Below are positions 6,127-9,853 of a DNA stretch of 9,853 nucleotides, one piece after another. Numbering within the stretch: the first letter of the stretch is position 1; each line of letters begins with the position of its first letter. The stretch covers positions 1 to 9,853 of the forward strand of contig UQKB01000038.1 in NCBI GenBank assembly GCA_900541565.1, written 5' to 3'. The DNA is from an uncultured Oscillospiraceae bacterium. Lineage in GTDB: Bacteria; Bacillota; Clostridia; Oscillospirales; Acutalibacteraceae. The position numbers and the translations under genes were made by a program. The notes under the pieces are model-generated. The model worked only from the letters and a program-made list of their open reading frames with translations, was not told the DNA's origin and searched no databases.

Positions 6127-6318
6127 ATAGCCTTTATGGCAATGCTGCCCGGATTTGGATCCGGTAAAATCCCTATGTGGGTATTGCCACCTGCAGTTTT
6201 CTATGGATACCGGAGCCGGGGAACCGTTCGCAGGATGCGCCCCTTCTGCCGCTTTCAAACTATTTTTAGCGGTGCAGCCTGCATAAAATCCTAGATTCGA
6301 CATATGGAGGAACCGTAC
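6127..6318 (+). promoter_or_regulatory. Long structured 5' leader, candidate cis-regulatory RNA of unknown class
   Basis: Several perfect stems are visible in the presumed leader. P1: TGGCAAT (6137-6143) with ATTGCCA (6183-6189), enclosing P2, CCGGAT-TTGG-ATCCGG (6149-6164), and a short CCC/GGG stem (6171-6181), i.e. a three-way junction. P4: GGGG (6218-6221) with CCCC (6240-6243) around CGCA-GGA-TGCG (6229-6239), with a 7-nt bulge. P5: CTG plus CCGCT (6246-6253) with AGCGG plus CAG (6268-6277), with a TG bulge and a 14-nt loop. It does not match the TPP, FMN, cobalamin, SAM, lysine, glycine, purine, c-di-GMP, fluoride, ZTP or T-box consensus that I know. No terminator-type T-run follows, so any control would more likely act on translation. 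A 52-codon frame (6136-6294) also spans it but lacks a ribosome-binding site. Confidence 0.4.
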
Positions 6319-8850
6319 ATGAAACTTGCATTTTCAACCTTGGCATGCCCAGATTTTTCCTGGCCTGACATTTATTCCATGGCAAAGGATATTGGCTTTG
6401 ACGGTATTGAAATCAGGGGACTGGGCAAAGATATTTTTGCCGTGAATTCCCCTCCGTTTACAAATGCTCAGCTTCCGCAGACCATTAAAAAGCTACATAC
6501 GCTGCGTCTGGAAATCCCCTGTTTGTCTTCAGACTGTTGCCTCAAATTTGCAGACAAGGCCGAAGAAAACAAACGGGAAATTGTTGAATATATTGAGCTG
6601 GCGCAAAAACTTTCCGCGCCGTATATCCGCATCCTTGCCGACCTGTCCCCCATGGCAGAGGGAGAAGTTGACGACAGCGTTGTAATTGCCCAGCTGCAAA
6701 AGCTGGCTCCGCTTGCAGAAAAGGCCGGGGTTACACTTTTGGTTGAAACCAACGGCGTTTATGCGGACACCGCCCGTCTGCGGCGGCTGCTCGAGCAGCT
6801 TTCCAGCGATGCGGTAGCGGCCCTGTGGGATATGCACCACCCCTACCGTTTTATGGGGGAAAAGCCGGAACAGACGGTACAAAATTTAGGCGCCTATATC
6901 AAATATGTACATGTAAAAGACTCTGTTATGACCGAACAGGGCGTAGAGTACCGCATGATGGGCGAGGGCGACCTTCCTATCGACGAAATGATGATGGCCT
7001 TAAATTCCATTTGCTACGAAGGCTATATATCTTTGGAGTGGGTCAAGCGCTGGGCAAACCACTTAAGCGACGCCGGTATTGTTTTTCCACAATTTGTCCA
7101 TTATATGGAAAGCTATACAGGCCGCGACTTTACCAAGAGCGTTCTGCTGGACAACAAGGCAAAGACCGGAAAATACGTTTGGGAGAAAGATACACTGATC
7201 GACCTGACATTCCCGCAGGTGCTTGACCGCATGGCGGAAGAATTTCCCGACCAGTATGCCTTCCGCTTTACCACGCTGGACTATACCAGAACGTATTCTG
7301 AATTTCGTGAGGACGTGGACACCTTTGCCCGGACGCTAATCGCGCTTGGGGTCAAAAAAGGCGACAAGGTGGCAATTTGGGCTACCAACATTCCGCAATG
7401 GTATATTACCTTCTGGTCGACTGTAAAAATCGGCGCCGTTTTGGTTACCGTAAACACCGCCTATAAAATTCATGAGGCCGAATATCTGCTGCGGCAGTCA
7501 GATACCCATACCCTGGTGATGATCGACGGATTCAAAGATTCCAATTACGCCGCGATCATCAATGAACTATGCCCGGAATTGAAAACAACACCTCCTGGAA
7601 CGCCGCTCCACTCTAAAAAGCTGCCGTTTCTGCGCAACATTATTACCACCGGGTTCCGTCAGGACGGTTGTCTGGAATGGGACGAGGCCATGGCGCTTTC
7701 TGAAAAAATTCCGGTTGAAATGGTATATCAACGTATGGCTTTGATCCACCGGCACGATGTGTGCAACATCCAATATACATCCGGCACCACCGGCTTTCCC
7801 AAAGGCGTTATGCTGACGCACTATAACGTTGTAAATAACGGAAAAAATATTGGCGACTGCATGGATTTGTCCACCGCAGACCGGATGATGATACACGTTC
7901 CCATGTTCCACTGCTTTGGCATGGTTTTGGCCATGACGGCCTGCATGACCCACGGCGTTACCATGTCGCCAATACCCGCCTTCTCTCCAAGGCTTTCGCT
8001 TGCATGTATCAACCAGGAGAAAATCACCTGCTTCCACGGTGTTCCGACCATGTTCATTGCCATGCTGGAGCACCCGGACTTTGAAAAAACAGATTTCAGC
8101 TATATGCGTACCGGCATTATGGCCGGCAGCCCGTGCCCTGTCAAAGTAATGCAGGATGTGGTCGAAAAAATGCACATGACAGAAATTACAATTGTTTACG
8201 GCCAGACGGAAGCTTCGCCAGGCTGCACGCAAAGCCGTGTAGATGACCCGATGGACGTCCGTGTGAACACGGTAGGCCGGCATCTCCCCGGTGTGGAATG
8301 TAAGATTGTTTCCCCCGAAACGGGTGAAGACCTGCCCGACAACGTAGACGGCGAATTTGTAGCCCGCGGCTACAATATTATGAAGGGATATTACAAAATG
8401 CCCGCCGCCACCGCAGCAGTGATTGATGAAGACGGCTGGCTGCACACCGGGGATCTGGCGCGGCGTTTGCCAGACGGCAACTATAAAATTACCGGCCGTA
8501 TCAAGGATATGATCATCCGGGGCGGTGAAAACATTTATCCCAAAGAAATAGAAGATTTCATTTACCACCATCCAAAGGTAAAGGACGTTCAGGTAATCGG
8601 TGTACCTGATCAACAGTACGGTGAAGAAATCATGGCCTATGTGATCTTAAAAGAAGACCAAACCATGACAGAGGACGAACTGAAAAATTACGTTCGGGAC
8701 CATATGGCAAAGCATAAAACGCCGCGCTATGTCGCTTTTGTCACGGAGTTTCCCATGAACGCAGCCGGAAAGATTTTAAAATATAAAATGCGCGAAATGG
8801 CAGTGGAAAGCTTAAAGCTGCAGGAAGCAAGCGAAATTGTAACAGCATAA
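6319..8850 (+). CDS. Fusion: xylose-isomerase-like TIM barrel + AMP-forming acyl-CoA synthetase
   Basis: An 843-residue two-domain protein. Residues 1-262 form a sugar-phosphate isomerase/epimerase (AP endonuclease 2-type) TIM barrel with metal-ligand candidates Glu143 (VETNG), Asp171/His174 (WDMHH), His198 (YVHVKD) and Glu240 (SLEW). Residues about 288-835 are a full ANL-superfamily acyl-CoA synthetase: P-loop YTSGTTGFPKG (486-496), GQTE (628-631), GWLHTGDL (706-713), hinge GRIKD (726-730), GGENIYP (735-741) and catalytic Lys818. It should convert a carboxylic acid, ATP and CoA to acyl-CoA, AMP and PPi; medium-chain FadD/ACSF2-like acids are the closest resemblance. The barrel's substrate is unknown. 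No ribosome-binding site or stop separates the halves, so the fusion is real in this assembly. ATG 6319 is chosen over in-frame ATG 6304, because GGAGG (6306-6310) overlaps the earlier codon and sits 8 bases before 6319. Confidence 0.88.
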   Translation: MKLAFSTLACPDFSWPDIYSMAKDIGFDGIEIRGLGKDIFAVNSPPFTNAQLPQTIKKLHTLRLEIPCLSSDCCLKFADKAEENKREIVEYIELAQKLSAPYIRILADLSPMAEGEVDDSVVIAQLQKLAPLAEKAGVTLLVETNGVYADTARLRRLLEQLSSDAVAALWDMHHPYRFMGEKPEQTVQNLGAYIKYVHVKDSVMTEQGVEYRMMGEGDLPIDEMMMALNSICYEGYISLEWVKRWANHLSDAGIVFPQFVHYMESYTGRDFTKSVLLDNKAKTGKYVWEKDTLIDLTFPQVLDRMAEEFPDQYAFRFTTLDYTRTYSEFREDVDTFARTLIALGVKKGDKVAIWATNIPQWYITFWSTVKIGAVLVTVNTAYKIHEAEYLLRQSDTHTLVMIDGFKDSNYAAIINELCPELKTTPPGTPLHSKKLPFLRNIITTGFRQDGCLEWDEAMALSEKIPVEMVYQRMALIHRHDVCNIQYTSGTTGFPKGVMLTHYNVVNNGKNIGDCMDLSTADRMMIHVPMFHCFGMVLAMTACMTHGVTMSPIPAFSPRLSLACINQEKITCFHGVPTMFIAMLEHPDFEKTDFSYMRTGIMAGSPCPVKVMQDVVEKMHMTEITIVYGQTEASPGCTQSRVDDPMDVRVNTVGRHLPGVECKIVSPETGEDLPDNVDGEFVARGYNIMKGYYKMPAATAAVIDEDGWLHTGDLARRLPDGNYKITGRIKDMIIRGGENIYPKEIEDFIYHHPKVKDVQVIGVPDQQYGEEIMAYVILKEDQTMTEDELKNYVRDHMAKHKTPRYVAFVTEFPMNAAGKILKYKMREMAVESLKLQEASEIVTA

Positions 8851-8910
8851 GTATATTTGCGGCCGCTTTTGCATCTTCTCGTCTTTTTATAATGTAATTT
8901 TTAAATTTAA

Positions 8911-8945
8911 AGAAGAAAGGTCCCGCTTCAGCGGGGCCTTCTTTT
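8911..8945 (+). terminator. Rho-independent terminator of the fusion gene
   Basis: AAGGTCCCGC (8917-8926), loop TTCA, GCGGGGCCTT (8931-8940), then CTTTT. Pairing extends outward through GAA/TTC with a one-base bulge. It begins 60 bases after the stop codon. Its GC core is almost identical to that of the terminator at 9451-9480. Confidence 0.9.
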
Positions 8946-9016
8946 GGGTCATAACATACTTTTTTTGTAGCTCAATGTGATCAGACAGGCAAATCAAAAT
9001 TTACGGAGGGAATAAA

Positions 9017-9430
9017 ATGCTTGAAAATATACCATCTCCATCAACAATGACTGAATTGCTCGGACAATCTTTGTTTGAAGTTTGGCAAGAGCTATGTTCA
9101 GTTATTGATAAAAAATATGAAATGGAACGATTATGGAATACTGGTGGTAAGAATTGGACTTACGAGTATAAATATCGCAGAGGTGGTAAAACACTTTGTT
9201 CCCTATATGCAAAAAGTAATTGTGTTGGTTTCATGATTATCTTTGGGAAAGATGAAAGAACAGAATTTGAAGAAATACGGGATACGCTTTCTGACTCCAT
9301 TTGCAGGCGATATGATGAGGCAAAAACCTATCGTGATGGAAAATGGGTAATGTTTGAGCCGACCGATACTTCTGAATTTGATGATTATATAAAGTTGTTG
9401 GCTATTAAAAGAAAACCGAATCGGAAATAA
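9017..9430 (+). CDS. Small DUF3788-like protein of unknown function
   Basis: A 137-residue soluble protein with no signal peptide or membrane segment. The ATG follows ACGGAGGG (9003-9010) at 6 bases. The pattern resembles the DUF3788 family: an N-terminal helix with a conserved tryptophan (W23), a basic aromatic stretch around WTYEYKYRRGG (47-57), a hydrophobic strand (about 60-78) and a C-terminal helix rich in charge with a W-V-x-F-E segment (109-113). Family function is unknown and no catalytic residues can be named. Its codon use is clearly more AT-rich than the genes on its left, which suggests separate acquisition. It stands alone between two near-identical terminator hairpins, like a small independent cassette. 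The family assignment is from memory of the pattern and is moderate. Confidence 0.65.
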   Translation: MLENIPSPSTMTELLGQSLFEVWQELCSVIDKKYEMERLWNTGGKNWTYEYKYRRGGKTLCSLYAKSNCVGFMIIFGKDERTEFEEIRDTLSDSICRRYDEAKTYRDGKWVMFEPTDTSEFDDYIKLLAIKRKPNRK

Positions 9431-9450
9431 CAATCCTAATTTGGCGCACA

Positions 9451-9480
9451 GAAAAACCCCGCTACAGCGGGGCTTTTCCT
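9451..9480. terminator. Terminator after the DUF3788-like gene, potentially bidirectional
   Basis: CCCCGC (9457-9462), loop TACA, GCGGGG (9467-9472), flanked by AAAA (9452-9455) and TTTT (9474-9477) that also pair across one mismatch. The symmetric A-tract and T-tract allow termination in either direction. It lies 21 bases after the stop codon. Confidence 0.85.
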
Positions 9481-9497
9481 GTCCTCAGTAAAATAAA

Positions 9498-9580
9498 AAG
9501 ATATGTTTTAAGGCTTTTAGAGCTTGTTTTTTGACCGGTGGTGTGTAAGCTGTTAACTGCAGAAAACAAAATATATCTTT
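9498..9580. repeat. Inverted repeat with nested pairing segments
   Basis: AAAGATAT (9498-9505) is inverted as ATATCTTT (9573-9580). Inside are TTGTTTT (9524-9530) with AAAACAA (9563-9569), and AGCTT (9521-9525) with AAGCT (9547-9551). The last two cross, so they are alternative pairings or a pseudoknot. No protein gene is apparent here on either strand. This may be a structured RNA or a remnant of a mobile-element end. Confidence 0.35.
9531..9559 (+). promoter_or_regulatory. Possible promoter before a 25-codon ORF
   Basis: TTGACC (9531-9536), a 17-bp spacer and TAACTG (9554-9559) preceded by TGT. The -35 box is good and the -10 box poor. Transcription would start near 9566, about 30 bases before the ORF. 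Confidence 0.28.
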
Positions 9581-9595
9581 AAAAAGGACGTAATC

Positions 9596-9673
9596 ATGCT
9601 GCAAATATTGAATTCTGTAGAAAAAAACAAATTCTCCTCCAATGTGGAAAGCGTTAAAAAAACAGATGATTGA
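9596..9673 (+). CDS. Possible 25-residue small peptide, unrecognised
   Basis: ATG at 9596 follows AAGGA (9584-9588) by 7 bases and a candidate promoter at 9531-9559. The predicted peptide is hydrophilic and mixed in charge: it starts MLQILNSVEK and ends in KKTDD, with no signal peptide or cysteine. Another frame (ATG 9642, reading MWKALKKQ...) overlaps it and stays open to the window end, so this could instead be the broken start of a gene disrupted near the GC-rich segment. I recognise neither reading. Confidence 0.3.
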   Translation: MLQILNSVEKNKFSSNVESVKKTDD

Positions 9674-9689
9674 TAAAAAGCATGAAACG

Positions 9690-9853
9690 AACTTTAACCC
9701 CGCAAAAAGCTGGCAACATATTCGAGCGCCTGCGGCGCGGGATACAGCGAGGATTTGTTGGCGTAGCGGTCGGCGATTGGCAAGGCGGTTTATCCGCCGC
9801 AACCAGAGCCGGGTCCCGCAAGAGGGCAGGCAAGAGCGGGCGGATGGCTTATT
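9690..9853. other. GC-rich segment with short inverted repeats at the contig end
   Basis: Composition changes sharply from AT-rich to GC-rich near 9690 and stays so to the end. Three perfect short inverted repeats lie within 95 bases: GCGCC-TGC-GGCGC (9726-9738), GGCGG-TTTAT-CCGCC (9784-9798) and CGGG-T-CCCG (9810-9818). Two plus-strand frames are open to the edge (from ATG 9642 and ATG 9682), both giving arginine-rich products without recognisable motifs. This may be the edge of a mobile or repeated element, for example a transfer origin or an element end. That is inference from composition and position only. Confidence 0.35.

Noticed and set aside
6136..6294. 52-codon plus-strand frame covering the leader
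   Set aside because: The ATG is only about 9 bases from the presumed transcription start and has no ribosome-binding site. An open frame of this length is not improbable in such sequence. Kept only as the alternative explanation for the leader.
5965..6303. Minus-strand 112-residue open frame in the birA-fusion gene spacer
   Set aside because: It has no recognisable motifs and no visible ribosome-binding site, and it overlaps a good plus-strand promoter and the stem-rich leader.
6127..6318. Assignment of the leader to a known riboswitch (c-di-AMP ydaO, cobalamin, T-box)
   Set aside because: A GCCGGGGAACC stretch (6215-6225) is reminiscent of ydaO, but the other conserved blocks of that class are missing. 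The cobalamin and T-box boxes are absent.
7567..8613. Minus-strand 348-residue open frame opposite the acyl-CoA synthetase
   Set aside because: A histidine- and valine-rich shadow frame. The plus strand carries the complete set of acyl-CoA synthetase motifs over the same bases.
8888..8893. TATAAT hexamer after the fusion gene
   Set aside because: No -35 box at 16-18 bp, and any transcript would run straight into the terminator at 8911-8945, so it is probably chance.

Overview
The window looks like one short-read contig from a Firmicute of class Clostridia, most likely a gut Oscillospirales/Ruminococcaceae-type organism. The evidence is strong AGGAGG ribosome-binding sites, a secreted protein with tandem family-26 starch-binding modules like those of Ruminococcus bromii relatives, a two-subunit transketolase, and a coaX / ECF S-component / birA gene order. 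The taxonomic call is inference from gene content. Bases 1-48 are not biological: they are an untrimmed Illumina Nextera P7/i7/Tn5 mosaic-end adapter, so the left edge is a library-fragment end.

Layout: (1) 160-1083 (+) a secreted two-module starch-binding protein with no catalytic domain, with its own promoter and terminator. (2) 1268-3069 (-) a two-gene operon for the C- and N-terminal halves of transketolase, translationally coupled by a TAATG overlap and ending in a strong terminator that converges on the first gene. (3) 3294-5901 (+) a coenzyme module: type III pantothenate kinase (coaX), an ECF transporter S-component that probably imports pantothenate, and the biotin repressor/ligase birA. 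(4) 5902-6318, a 400-base non-coding stretch with a good promoter at 6092-6120 and a roughly 190-nt leader rich in perfect stems. (5) 6319-8850 (+) a long fusion protein: an N-terminal xylose-isomerase-like TIM barrel joined to a complete AMP-forming acyl-CoA synthetase. (6) 9017-9430 (+) an AT-rich DUF3788-like gene flanked by two nearly identical terminator hairpins. (7) 9481-9853, a region with no recognisable gene. It holds an inverted repeat, a possible promoter, a 25-codon ORF with a ribosome-binding site, and then an abrupt switch to GC-rich DNA full of short inverted repeats at the contig end. That end may be a repeated or mobile sequence where the assembly broke.

How the genes relate: CoaX and the S-component plausibly act together (pantothenate uptake, then phosphorylation toward CoA). 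The acyl-CoA synthetase consumes CoA, and BirA charges biotin carboxylases such as acetyl-CoA carboxylase, so the plus-strand block from 3294 to 8850 leans toward CoA/acyl metabolism. The most unusual items are the TIM barrel-acyl-CoA synthetase fusion and the structured leader in front of it. No CRISPR array, tRNA, rRNA or complete insertion sequence was seen.
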